Both the position numbers and the translations under genes were made by a program. The notes below the pieces were generated by a model. That model ran no database searches. It saw only the letters and a list, made by a program, of their open reading frames with translations, and was not told the DNA's origin. DNA of 64,000 nt. It comes from Culex pipiens pallens (Eukaryota; Arthropoda; Insecta; Diptera; Culicidae). The DNA is taken from NCBI RefSeq assembly GCF_016801865.2, contig NC_068939.1:143592756-143656755 (forward strand), written 5' to 3'. Numbering within the stretch: position 1 is the first letter of the stretch; the number at the start of each line of letters is the position of its first letter. Below, piece after piece: positions 52,428-64,000 of this stretch.

Positions 52428-55297
52428 TATGATTTTCATAAAGTATTCGCCTCCTTTTCTCTCCCACCGAAAAACTGAGGACAATGTAGCTGTCAAACTA
52501 GGCCAAAATGTTAAAGTCACTCACAAAATGAACTTTGAGTGATTTGAGTTCATTCCTGACGTCACGATTTTCTCCTCTATTGCCTTGTATCAATGATATC
52601 ATGATATTTTGCAATTTTGTTGTTTACACAACACCAAAGACACATTTGACAGTAATTTCCACCGTTCCCAAACGACGGCAAATTGTGGTAGTGCCGGCCA
52701 AATGAGCACCGCGCTAGTATTTTTTGGCTCTCTCTCCTCTCTGAGCATATTCGTGTATGACTTGACGGACGGAGTAGGAAAAGAATTTCACAAAGTATTT
52801 GTTTCGCTGAGCAGTCAGCCTGTCGTGTTCGCTCGCGAATGGTTGCGCAAAGATTCGCTCGGTGATGAGTGAGTGATTTCTGATCTTTGAACTGAAAGCC
52901 AGGACCATTGCTGGCAATATAACATATTTTCCAAAGGCAATGTCATGAATAATGAAGAAAATTAACGCCGAGATTATACTGTGCACACTGATAAAAGAGC
53001 AACCTTGGCGTAAATCTAAAAAAAATCGTAATAAAAATATTTAATCTTTGACATTTTTCAAGCTTTGATCTTGAACAGCATAGAAAATAAGGACAGTTGC
53101 GCTACTACACAAAATTTGCAAAATATCAATTAATTTATGAAAACATTTTTTTTATCTAAAATTTTATGATTTGTGGTCCAAAAAATCAAAATTTACAAAA
53201 AGTCTAATAGTGCCCTATTTGATTATAAATGATAAAAATAATATTTTTAAATAGTTTTAAACCAGGGAGCAGACAAAACATGATTTTAATTGAAATTTGC
53301 ATTGACAAAAACTTGACTATTTTAAATATTTTGAAACTTGGGACTAAAGGTCGGTCAAAACTTAAAAGTTCAAGCATTTTTTTAAAATGAATTTATTGTT
53401 TTTTGCTAATTGTTGACAGTAATGATGTTTGAAGCGCTTTTTTCTCAAGAAATAAAAAAAATGTGAAATTTAAAACATTGTTTTGTTGCAGTTTTTCAAA
53501 ATATTTCCACTTCTGCCAAATTTTTACATTTTTCAGGCCGGCTGTGTTAATCTGGATAGAAGTTTTCTCTAGACCTGATTAAATATTTTTGCAGTGGATA
53601 TTTGTAAAAAAAACATTGCGGAATTCCATGGTAGTCTGGGAGCACTGCCAAGAAATATCAATACTAAAAAAATTCCAAGATATTATTTTTTTCAATTCAT
53701 TTATGATATGTGGAAAATAAATCAATAAGAGTTTAAATTTGTTTAGCAATGTTGCTAAAATATTTTCCAAGAATTTCAAACAAAGTTAATTGACCGACAT
53801 AAAAAATTATTATGATTTGAAACTAATACCGCAAACAACTCAACCTGAATTAGTATTTGTTAATAAAGAAGACCATGAAAATGTACCAAAAAAACAGCAA
53901 AATAATGTAACCTAGCTAAGCTGACTCATAACTCAAAACCAATCCATTACGGACCCAATTGACCGACTAACAATGGATTTCGAGTGAAAAAAAAAGAATT
54001 CCACCGTTTACTATCCTATTTGGACTAAGCTTTGCGCTCGCGATCAGTGAACTTCCTGCGTCCCAAGCACATGACTCAGATTAATGAGCACTGAGCGCTT
54101 CTTCGTCTTTTTTTATTGTTTTTGTATTTTTCAATCTTGTCACGCTTGACCAATCTTCCCTGACGCCCAGTGGCCGCAAGCAGCAAGTAGTGGCAGTCCA
54201 TCAAATGTTTCCTCCTTGCGCCAGCAGCCACAAAGAGAGAGTGTCTGGTTCGATCGAATGACTCATCGTCCCACGTTCCATCCATCCTCCATAAAGGGAA
54301 CCCGGCGGAATCTACGGACCCAGGCACTGGAACGGATTTGACCAGGGGTAGAGTCGCACTTGGTTATGAATAATTCCTTAATTAAAAATGGCAAGAGCTT
54401 TCTCTAATTGGATGGATTGAATTGAATGAATATTTGAAGAGGAATTCAAAGTTAAATTCCTGAGCAAACAAACAAGTCAAAAATATTCTCAATAAAAATT
54501 CCTCAATCCAAAATCATTCCGCAAGCAAAAAAAAACACGCTTATCTTCCAGAATTGGCACAGCAGAATTGCTCAATCCGGTCGCCAGGCGCTACGTGCGC
54601 ATGCACACGAAACAAAAATGGCACAAGGTTGTTGACCGGAAATGAAGCCCCAACAGGCTAGGCTGGCTTCGGATTGGATGGGGTTCTGCAGTTGGAACTA
54701 GGTCAGGTCGATGGTACGCGACGGTGCCGAGTCTAGGGAAAAATGGAAAACTGATGCACTTGGAAGGCTGCCACGTGCTAGATTTAATTTGCATAGATTT
54801 GTGCATTTATTTTTTCGCATGAATGTTACTGCATAAGAGGTTGCATCAATCGCTGGGCTGTCAAATCATCGTTGAGGAATGAGGTAAAATAGCTTGCACT
54901 TCCGAAGAAAAGGGGTTTGGAGTCGTCATCTTTATCCGTTTTTTTTTTGCTTAAATACTTAATTATTACAGTGATACTAAGCAGAGGTTTGTAGCTGTTG
55001 ATGGATGCAGCTGACTTATTGTTGATATTCTTAAATAATAAAAAAAAAATTAGCGAATTATTTTTCCAATGACGGACATATAAATCTTTGCTCCAAACGT
55101 TAAATTTTCGGACAGAAGGAATTCTCGAACACTTGAACTATATCCAAAGATTAACTATCATTATTTTATTTTGAGGCATAACAAAAATATTTCCGCTGAA
55201 TATTGCCATTCAAAAATGGACACGGATAAAAGATTTCGATTTTTGTTTATAATTTGACTTTTTTTTCACTTTTTTTATAAAGAATACAATTATTTGT
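52428..55297. other. intron 4, mixed sequence without genes
   Basis: 52480-52880 and 54000-54830 are GC-richer unique patches; the rest is AT-rich. No exon matching a PH or BTK segment was found on the + strand. Confidence 0.4.
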
Positions 55298-57232
55298 TGA
55301 TCACTTCTCTACGAAATCGGTCTTTTTTTTTGAATTTTAATTTTTGTATTTTTTAATTCGACTGAAACTTTTTTGGTGCCTTCGGTATGCCCAAAGAAGC
55401 CATTTTGCATCATTAGTTTGTCCATATAATTTTCCATACAAATTTGGCAGCTGTCCATACAAAAATGCTGTATGAAAATTCAAAAATCTGTATCTCTCGA
55501 AGGAATTTTTTGATCGATTTGGTGTCTTCGGCAAAGTTGTAGGTATGGATATGGACTACACTGAAAAAAATTGATATACAGTAAAAAAATATTTGGTGAT
55601 TTTTAATTTAACTTGTTGTCACTAAAACTTGGTTTGCAAAAAAACACTAATTTTAATTTTTTATTTTTTGATATGTTTTAGAGGACATCAAATGCCAACT
55701 TTTCAGAAATTTCCAGGTTGTGCAAAAAATCTTTGACCGAGTTATTATTTTTTTAATAAATACTGATTTTTCCAAAAAATCGAAGTATCGGTTGCAAAAA
55801 TTTTTTAACTTCATTTTTCGATGAAAAATCAAATTTGCAATCAAAAAGTACTTTAGTGAAATTTTGATAAAGTACACCGTTTTCAAGTTAAATCCATTTT
55901 TAGGTGACTTTTTTGAAAAAAGTCGCAGTTTTTCATTTTTTTAATTAGTGCACAAGTTTGCCCAGTTTTGAAAAAAATATTTTTGAAAAGCTGAGAAAAT
56001 TCTCTAAATTTTGCTTTATTGAACTTTGTTGATACGACCCTTAGTTGCCGAGATATTGCCATGCAAGTGTTTAAAAACAGGAAAATTGATGTTTTCTAAG
56101 TCTCACCCAAACAACCCAGAATTTTCTAATGTCGGTATCTCAGCAACTAATAATCCGATTCACAATGTTATAATATGAAACATTCGTGAAATTTTCCGAT
56201 CTTTTCGAAAACAATATATTCAAAATTTTTAAACCAAGACAAACATTTGAAAAGGGCGTAATATTTAATGTTTGGCCCTTTTGAAATGTTATTCTTGATT
56301 TGAAAATTTTGAAAATATTGTTTTTGAAAAGATCGGAAAATTTCACGTATGTTTCATATTTAAACATTGTAAATCGGACCATTAGTTGCTGAGATATCGA
56401 CATTAGAAAATGGTGGGTTGTTTGGGTGAGACTTAGAAAACATCAATTTTCCTGTTTTTAAACACTTGCATGGCAATATCTCGGCAACTAAGGGTCGTAT
56501 CAACAAAGTTCAGTAAAGCAAAATATAGAGAATTTTCTCAGCTTTTCAAAAATATTTTTTTCAAAGCTGGGCAAACTTGTGCAATAATTAAAAAAAAAAT
56601 GAAAAACTGCGACTTTTTTTCAAAAAAGTCGCCTAAAAATGGATTTAACTTGAAAACGGTGCAGTTTATCAAAATTTCACTAAAGTACTTTTTGATGCAA
56701 ATTTGATTTTTCATTGAAAAATGAAGTTAAAAAATTTTTGCGACCGATATTTCGATTTTTTGGAAAAATCAGTATTTATTAAAAAAATAATAACTCGGTC
56801 AAAGATTTTTTGCACAACCTGGAAATTTCTGAAAAGTTGGCATTTGATGTCCTCTAAAACATATCAAAAAATAAAAAAAATTAAAAATAGTGTTTTTTGC
56901 AAATCAAGTTTTAGTGACAAAAATTTAAATAAAAAATCACCAAATTTGTTTTTTACCGTGTATCAATTTTTTTCAGTGTAGTCCATATCCATACTTACAA
57001 CTTTGCCGAAGACACCAAATCGATCAAAAAACTCCTTCGAAAGATACAGATTTTTGAATTTTCATACATCATTTTTGTATGGACAGCTGCCAAATTTGTA
57101 TGGAAAATTTTATGGACAAACTAATGATGCAAAATGGCTTCTTTGGGCATACCGAAGGCACCAATAAAGTTTCAGTCGGATTAAAAAATACAAAAAAAAA
57201 TCGAATGATCTGAGAGAACTGCTCTGTTTTCA
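55298..57232. mobile_element. foldback element, copy C (both arms)
   Basis: Arms of about 930 bp mirror each other around a centre near 56265 (ATTTGAAAAGGGCG / GGCCCTTTTGAAAT). The right end AGAGAACTGCTC is the inverse of copy A's left end. Paired phrases: CTTCGGTATGCCCAAAGAAG near 55381 and CTTCTTTGGGCATACCGAAG near 57139. No protein. Confidence 0.85.
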
Positions 57233-57440
57233 AATTCGTTGGTATGTTTTTTTTTTACTAAAAATTCATCTTTTGTGGTTGGAGTAAAAGATGGTGCCGA
57301 TTTTCGGCGCTACTATGATTTTTTTAAATCCAAAATATTGTCAAACAAAATTTTAAAAATATTTTTTGGATTAAAAATCAAACTTGCAGTACTGCTGGTT
57401 GTTGAGCCTCTTAATGCTTAAATTATAATGAGTTTTCGCA

Positions 57441-57661
57441 CACACTTAGATTTTTTTTACCGAATTCGGTAGTTGAACAATCAGTAACGTTTAGATCGGT
57501 TAACCCATCTTCAAAAAGAACAAAGTATTACCGAATTTTGGTTGTACGATGAACAATAATGAACTTCATTAGCGACTTTCGGTAAGTTTTTACCGAATTC
57601 GGTAAATTAAAAATTGAAAATTCGGTATGCTTTACCGAATTCGGCAAAAAATCTAAGCGTG
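57441..57661. mobile_element. 221-bp MITE, ACCGAATTCGGT family
   Basis: CACACTTAGATTTTTT at the left and AAAAAATCTAAGCGTG at the right, with repeated TACCGAATTCGGTA words inside. Related fragment at 4745-4895. Confidence 0.75.
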
Positions 57662-57700
57662 CAGTGTCATCTGATTAGCCCTAATTTTCAACTCGCGATA

Positions 57701-57913
57701 CAGAGAAACCTCTTTTTACGCGGAGGCGTTATGCTTTTCATTTAGTTGATTCCTCTAAAACCATACAATATTTTTGAAAGCTTCAAAAAGCTTTTTGTAG
57801 ATCTAAACACAACCTACAATTTGCATTTAAAAGATTGCAAAAATGTTGCGTCGTTCCAGAGAAATCGACAAATTAGAAAAACGTAACGCACCGCGTAAAA
57901 AGAGGTTTCTCTG
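57701..57913. mobile_element. 213-bp MITE with TA target
   Basis: Perfect 23-bp inverted ends starting CAGAGAAACCTCTTTTTACG, with TA on both sides. The flanks join as CGCGATATCTCA, resembling a foldback-family phrase. Confidence 0.85.
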
Positions 57914-58229
57914 TATCTCACAAACTATTGGTTCGATTTTCAATGTTAAAAAATAAAACTTTTTTGAAATTTTCTGCTCTGACTTCCAAATTTAAAATAA
58001 ATGTAGCCCAATTTCCCAAATAAGTCCCAAAAAAATACCTGAAAACGTAAAATATGTAAAGTCATTTTCGGTTGAAAATGTTTTGAAAAATATTTTTGAA
58101 ATTTTGTTAGACAGTACAATAGATTTTTTGCAAAAAAAATCATTTCAAATTCCTTATCTGCGATACCAGATTTCGCACTTACAGATTCTGGCACAAAAAA
58201 ATGCCTTTTCTATTCATCATAAAAATCTG

Positions 58230-58360
58230 GATTTTTATAAAGGTCCAATAAACAAAATTGTAATTTTTGGGTGATTCTGAAACCGCCTTGAGTTAGGGGT
58301 GTTCAAAACACTCAAAAAGCAAAATAAAATGAAAATTTGGTGTACTGGATCTTTTATAAA
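58230..58360. mobile_element. third copy of the 9464 hairpin MITE
   Basis: AAAGGTCCAATAAACAAAAT, ACCGCCTTGAGTTAGGGG and GAAAATTTGGTGTACTGGAT in the family order; diverged. Confidence 0.7.
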
Positions 58361-59795
58361 ATAAACATAAAAAACATAAAAAAATGGTTCAAAAAATCAA
58401 ATAAAAAACAGAATTTGTTCCCGTGTTTCTTTTTATTATAAAGTCCCATCCATAACCATCAATTTTGCCGAAGACTTTTGAATTTTTCTCAGAGTAGGGG
58501 GAAAGGGGGTAATATGCACCCCGGGGCAAAATGCACCCCCGGCTTTTCTCGGTATTTGGAAGAATTTTCCGGGAAAAATATCATAGAAATTGGAAGCTTA
58601 ACATTGCTAAACCATGCTGGAAAAATTTGAGCATCGTAGTAGTATTTTCATTGAACTTTCATTATGATTGTTGGACAATATAAAAAGCATTTGAGCAATT
58701 CTCGCTGAAACCGTCCCACTAGATGCACATGTTCTCAAATCGTTACGGCAATGTTCTCATTCGATTCAGCGCACCAAAAAACCATAAAAACAACCTTCGA
58801 ACCAATGAAAATGTCAGCCGTTAGCCACCTGTAAATAAAAACTTGTTTTGAACAATGGATTTTTTCGAAAAAATGCCCTAATTCGAAGAAATGATATCTC
58901 CCAAAATACATTACCAAACATCAAAAACTTATATATCGTTGGAAAGGTAATCGCGAGGGCTTTCTATCGCACTTTGATAAACATTTTAAAAATTATTTTT
59001 TCAAGGGTAATTTTAAGGATTTTTGGGAAACTTACTCTTAATTTTGAATTTTGACCGTGTTCGCAACCACTTATCGTTACGATACCATTTTCATTCGAAA
59101 GATTGGACGATTTTGCATAAAATTAACTTGAGAAAAGTAGTGTAATGAAATAGTTTTCTTATAGTTATTAACGGATGAAAGAAATTGGTCAAATTTCAGT
59201 TAAAAATAATCAAAGCTCAGACTTCAGAAATGAGCCTTATTTACAGGCAAAACAAAGCAGGATTGTATTTGAGCCGAATGTACAGTCATCTGAGGCAAAT
59301 CTGGACATATAGGATGAATAGGGACAGTTATTTAAAATATGCTTTCACTCATTAAATCATATTTTTAATTTGTTTATGTAAAAGCATACACAAACAAACA
59401 AGTTTCTAAATTTTAAGCTTTTAAGTACTCTGAAAACTGATGTCCTTACTTAGACTGTAGTCTCGATTCGCCACATTTCACTGAAGTAATATTGTATGTA
59501 CAGAATTTGTTTTAGGAAGGTCTGCTTTATTTGTAATCGTGCACATAAAAGTGCTAAGTTGAAATCAATATTTTTTGATCAAGTGAAAATTTGGTGGGGC
59601 TGTTGATACCATCAAAACAAGCAAGAAACTCGATTTTCGTCCAAATCGGACTACGCCCTTTTATTTGACACCACCCCAAAGTTTCGCTTTTTTTGCAAAC
59701 AATGTTAAAAACCTTTATTTTCAAACTGCTATGTCTCTAAAACCGCATGCTGTACAAAGCCGAGCCAGAATTCACTAGAAAGATAATTTTACGTA

Positions 59796-60163
59796 CACAG
59801 CTAAAAAAGTAGTAATCCAGCTGCGTGTAAAAGGCCTGGGTGTAAAATAAATATTGCATTATTTTATGCAACTTTATGTAATTTTAAACCCTAAAATAGG
59901 TAGTCCATCTGTATGGGAAACCTACTTGACCGAAATGTCAAGCTGATATATGCGTTTATCCATATAGCATTTCATCGGTCTGATGGCCGAGTGGGCTAAG
60001 GCGCCAGTTCTCATTGTTGGTGCTGGGTTTGATTCCCGTCGTTTGCTACTTTTTTTGTTTTTGCAAAAAAATGTACATGCAGTGTGTAATATTAAGTGTT
60101 TGTTTTGACGAAGGTGATGTGCATGCTTTTGCATGCGATTTTACCATTGGATTTTTTGCTGTG
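59796..60163. mobile_element. MITE carrying a tRNA-like Pol III promoter
   Basis: Ends CACAGCTAAAAAAG and, inverted, ATTTTTTGCTGTG, flanked by TA. A tRNA-like segment at about 59980-60045 has the A box TGGCCGAGTGG and B box GGTTTGATTCC in tRNA-like spacing. Its right subterminal zone (GCATGCTTTTGCATGCGATTTTACC) is shared with 60367-61070. Confidence 0.65.
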
Positions 60164-60366
60164 TAGAATCAATAGGTGTAATCTGTTTTTCAATTAAAAC
60201 TATTTTCAGTGTATTTATGTTGTGCAAATGAAAACATTATAATTGGTTTTCATATTTAGAGCAATTAAAATTAAAGTTGAATGAATCCCAACGTAGTCCG
60301 ATTTGGACGAAAATCGTGTTTCTTGCTTGTTCTGATGGTATCAACAGCCCCACCAAATTTTAACTT

Positions 60367-61070
60367 CACGGCAAAAAATCCGATGGTAAAATCGCATGCA
60401 AAAGCATGCACATCACCTTTGTGAGAAAACGTGTACACAAAAAGCATGTACAAAAGAAATATAAATAAATTTTGCACACCCCAAAAATAACATCAATCTG
60501 GTGAGAGTCAAATCCAGTTTACCAAGTCCGCGCCCCGAACATCAGGGCTATCTCGCCGCTGTGAATCTAGATGGATCAACACCGATGTAGCTGTACGTTC
60601 CCCATACATCGTATACAGTTAATAGGGACGTGGCGTTACATCGTGCTGCCACCTGGTTTTTTTAAGCGCAAGAGTGGAAAAGTGTTGAGTCATCGTCTAA
60701 AAATAGACGGCGTCCTATCTCGCCCAGCAAAATGAAGTCGATAAAGTAGTCGGTTTCGATGAGAAAAAGTGGAAAATGTGGTCTAAAAATAGCGACGCCA
60801 TCCCCCTATTCAGTATACGACGTATGGGAAACCTACTGGTACATCGGCGTTGAACACAGCATTTACAAGACGGTGAAATAGCCGAGACGGTTAGGGCGCG
60901 GACTTGGTAAACTGGATAAACTGGATATATGGGGTGTGCAAAATTTATTTATTTTTCTTTTGTACATGTTTTTTTTGTACACGTTTTCTCATACAATATT
61001 ACATGCTTTTGCTCACAAAGGTGGTGTGCATGCTTTTGCATGCGATTTTACACAGAAATTTTTTACTGTG
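60367..61070. mobile_element. 704-bp MITE with tRNA-like sequences at both ends
   Basis: Ends CACGGCAAAAAAT and, inverted, ATTTTTTACTGTG; arms of about 130 bp mirror each other. A tRNA-like word GGCGCGGACTTGGTAAACTGG occurs near 60898 (+) and in inverse near 60515, with the A box TAGCCGAGACGG at about 60879. The opposite arm of the host element shows the empty site (about 59578-59590), confirming insertion. Confidence 0.7.
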
Positions 61071-62357
61071 TTGATAAAAAAATATTGATTTCAACTTAGC
61101 ACTTTTATGTGCACGATTACAAATAAAGCAGACCTTCCTAAAACAAATTCTGTACATACAATATTACTTCAGTGAAATGTGGCGAATCGAGACTACAGTC
61201 TAAGTAAGGACATCAGTTTTCAGAGTACTTAAAAGCTTAAAATTTAGAAACTTGTTTGTTTGTGTATGCTTTTACATAAACAAATTAAAAATATGATCTA
61301 ATGAGTGAAAGCATACTTTAAATAACTGTCCCTATTCATCCTATATGTCCAGATTTGCCTCAGATGACTGTACATTCGGCTCAAATACAATCCTGCTTTG
61401 ATTTGCCTGTAAATAAGGCTCATTTCTGAAGTCTGACCTTTGATTATTTTTAACTGAAATTTGACCAATTTCTTTCATCCGTTAATAACTATAAGAAAAC
61501 TATTTCATTACACTACTTTTCTCAAGTTGATTTTATGCAAAATCTTCCAATCTTTCGAATGAAAATGGTTGCGTAATGATAAGTGGTTGCGAACACGGTC
61601 AAAATTCAAAATTAAGAATAAGTTTCTCAAAAATCCTTAAAATTACCCTTGAAAAAATAATTTTTAAAATGTTTATCAAAGTGCGATAGAAAGCCCTCGC
61701 GATTACCTTTCCAACGATATATAAGTTTTTGATGTTTGGTAATGTATTTTGGGAGATATCATTTCTTCGAATTAGGGCATTTTTTCGAAAAAATCCATTG
61801 TTCAAAACAAGTTTTTATTTACAGGTGGCTAACGGCTGACATTTTCATTGGTTCGAAGGTTGTTTTTATGGTTTTTTGGTGCGCTGAATCGAATGAGAAC
61901 ATTGCCGTAACGATTTGAGAACATGTGCATCTAGTGGGACGGTTTCAGCGAGAATTGCTCATTTATAGATATTGTAAGTGTTGAAGTATATAGTTTTTAG
62001 CATCATCTTCGTTATACTGTAGATAGATGAGTCCAAAAACATAAAAAAAATGCATTTTTAATTAAATTTTCTGCAAAAAGCGTGGTCGGTCAATTTTGAG
62101 GTTTTTAAAGACTTTTTTTCACATGGATGACGAAGAATAATAATTGTTTTAGAAAATCGAACAAAATTCTTCCACAGTAATGCTGTATTGGTTGAGAAAT
62201 CAAAGTTTTCCTTTAGGGGGTGCATATTACCCCCTCTCTCCCTATATCGAGCACATATCAAGAAATGTAGAGCATCGAAGTATGTTGTATTAATAGATGA
62301 AATAAAAAAAAGTATTTTTTTAGAATTTTACTTTTTTCTGAGAAGCACCAAGCCATA

Positions 62358-62686
62358 CAGTCCAGACTCGATTATCCAAAGCCTGGATTATCCGAAGTTT
62401 CGATTATCCGAAGATTTTTTTTTACTTTTAACACCAAATTCGAGATCTGCGACCCCATTTTAGTCAAATTTGAATGGTTAATTGTCTATCAAATAAAAAA
62501 AATACGTTTTATTTCAATATTTCATCTCAGTCATCTTGGATTCAAGAATTCTTAATCACTTAAGAGTAGTTTAGGAGTCAAATTTACTAGAGCTCAATAA
62601 TCAATATAAGACAACGGAAAAAAAATCCTGTTTCGATTATCCGAAATGAAATTTTGCCTAGGCCTTCCGAATAATCGAATCTAGAA
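62358..62686. mobile_element. pogo/Tigger-like MITE
   Basis: CAGTCCAGACTCGATTATCC at the left after TA; degenerate inverse end CCGAATAATCGAATCTAG at the right. Interior GCGACCCCATTTTAGTCAAA matches 8170-8190 and 49918-49940. Superfamily inferred from end style only. Confidence 0.6.
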
Positions 62687-62929
62687 ATAAATAAAAAAAA
62701 TTGAATATTGTCATAGCCTTTATGTATTGTATGGAGATTTCAATTGACAAACTGATGATGCAAATTGTCTTCTTTGGTCAAAGAGCAGATACGCACAAGG
62801 GTTCATAAAATAATATTTCTCATTTGTTGGGAGGTAGTGCTTATTATAAAACAACGAAATAAACTAAATGAAATGAAGAAGCATACCAATTTAAAAAAAA
62901 AATCAGCTGTTTAAACTAATGAGACTTAT

Positions 62930-63420
62930 GTAAATTTGTTATCAATAATTTGAAACAGCAACGACCAGCACACCTCCACTCACAAACCAAACCAAAACCG
63001 CATGGCACCACCTACCGGGAGGCCTAATAGCGTCGCGTGGGAAAACAACTTTTTCCTCGTCCCCCTTCAGTTTACCTCAGCAACCCTTGCTTACAATCAC
63101 CGTCCATCCATTCCATTCAGTCTTCCACCCCCACACAAACACACACACACACACGCTAGCTGCGGTTCGTGGCTGCTGCTCGTGCTTTCCATTCATAAAA
63201 TTACGAGCACGGCGCAGTCGCCTCGCAGTTCATTCATTCATTCCTTCGTGCGTTCATTCAGGCACATTCTTCATTCACCAGTCAGTAGGTGTACACGGGC
63301 TGTTATGCTTAGGTTGATTAATTTTATATCTCCTTAAAGAGCAGCCTTGTTTCCTCCCCTCCCAAGTCTAGTGGATGTAAAATTAAGGTCAAAATCTTCG
63401 CCCATTCAAGCGGTATACGG
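62930..63420. other. intron 4, GC-richer unique patch
   Basis: Contains a CA run (63135-63155) and TTCATTCATT repeats. No coding family; possibly regulatory. Confidence 0.3.
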
Positions 63421-63619
63421 TGTAGAGCCAACAACGAGCAAAATTAATAGGAGTAGAATATTATCATTTCTTCTAATGTTAACATTTTCATAAATTTAAT
63501 TTTTACAAGAAGAGATTTTAATAAAATTACTCCCCCTTCTACGGTAGCAATTCTCCCTTTGAGACAATCAGGCCAAACTCTGCGTTACGGGAGCGCTCAA
63601 ACAATAAAACAATTGGGTC

Positions 63620-63990
63620 CTAAAATGAAGCTTAGATTGCTGATATTATTGTTTACAGCGATAAAGCTTATTTTTCTGAGTACAATGACCCATTGCACGA
63701 CCACAAAGAGTCAAAAATGGATTTTTGAATCAATTTTGAAAAATTAACCCCGCGGTCCTTCTTGACAGAAAAGCTCCTACTTGACAGCTCTTTCCAAGGG
63801 GACCATAGTTAATCCATCGAAAAAATGTTGTCTTGTCAAAAAAATTTTTTGCGTTAAAATGAAAAAAAGTGATCAGAAATGGTTTTTAATCGTGTTTTTT
63901 ACCGTTGTACATAAAAAATTACATTGGGCTTTAGTACCCAATTGCGTGCACGTTTACATTCCTATGCCAAAGTTGTCTACGTCTGCTGCC
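63620..63990. repeat. dispersed repeat shared with 8570-9850
   Basis: Uninterrupted version of the host repeat at 8570-9850: GATATTATTGTTTACA, GAGTACAATGACCC, CTTCTTGACAGAAAA, CAAGGGGACCATAGT and AGTACCCAATTG in order. Probably continues beyond the window edge. Confidence 0.65.
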
Positions 63991-64000
63991 TGAATTGTTT

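Larger units (their letters stand above)
58495..62244. mobile_element. 3.75-kb inverted-repeat element with nested MITEs
   Basis: Ends TAGGGGGAAAGGGGGTAATA and, inverted, TATTACCCCCTCTCTCCCTA, TA-flanked. Arms about 58706-59640 and 60292-60366 plus 61071-61963 mirror each other with few differences: paired short frames at 58735 and 61736 translate identically, and those at 58848 and 61599 differ at two of 68 residues. The loop holds a MITE (59796-60163); the right arm is split by another (60367-61070). No transposase. Confidence 0.8.

Noticed and set aside
59977..60050. Functional tRNA-Leu or tRNA-Ser gene
   Set aside because: A box is good, but the B box has a C-to-T change, no acceptor stem is evident and it lies within a MITE.
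58735..61918. Paired 60-68-codon ORFs as genes
   Set aside because: They are mirrored because they lie in the arms of an inverted repeat; the composition is AT-driven with no domain.

Overview
This is a eukaryotic window, almost certainly from a mosquito and most probably a culicine (Culex-like). The reasons are one insect-type gene split by very long introns, a dense layer of small inverted-repeat transposons with TA or 8-bp target duplications, a Jockey-type LINE gag, tRNA-related SINEs, and AT-rich intergenic-like sequence. The species call is an inference from composition and repeat style, not from a database match.

The only host protein-coding gene I can support is a GAP1-family Ras GTPase-activating protein (Gap1/RasGAP1; vertebrate RASA2/RASA3 type) on the + strand. 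Four coding exons are visible: 11224-11278, 35430-37363, 42849-43093 and 47922-48120. They splice in phase (1, 0, 2, 0) into 811 codons running N-terminus, C2A, Ser/His/Gly-rich linker, C2B, RasGAP domain and the first half of a PH domain. The rest of the PH domain, the BTK-type zinc motif and the C-terminus must lie beyond base 64000. Introns 1 to 3 are about 24.2, 5.5 and 4.8 kb, and intron 4 is at least 15.9 kb. A 5' UTR lies just before 11224, and a GC-richer, CA/GA-rich block at about 4960-6160 may be a promoter or upstream non-coding exon. A 6-nt in-frame microexon candidate sits at 43471-43476 in intron 3.

Everything else is repeats, many nested. 599-4384: an element with an 8-bp duplication that carries a large 9-bp minisatellite and two 244-bp MITEs. 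7142-10745: MITEs, two hAT-like or hairpin insertions and a tandem duplication. 16860-18815: a TA-flanked MITE beside a 3'-truncated Jockey-like LINE with an intact ORF1. 23577-31150: large foldback elements. 31842-32749: a MITE split by another element, which reveals a 10-bp target duplication. 37902-38716: a second hAT-like copy. 40490-41852 and 50036-50741: two non-autonomous retroposons with 23-bp target duplications and seven copies of one 28-nt hairpin. 43981-47710: a TA-flanked element containing a 1.4-kb palindrome and an 8-bp satellite. 51190-57232: two more foldback copies, one split by a SINE. 58495-62244: a 3.75-kb inverted-repeat element with nested MITEs that carry tRNA-like promoter boxes.

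The most novel signal is the 28-nt hairpin module. All seven copies have the same length, and base changes in one strand of the stem are matched in the other, which suggests a selected structure in the RNA of an unnamed short retroposon family. A second theme is that very large, well-matched palindromes sit inside the introns of a gene expected to be transcribed, on both sides of exons 2-4. There they could yield hairpin siRNAs or promote exon circularisation.
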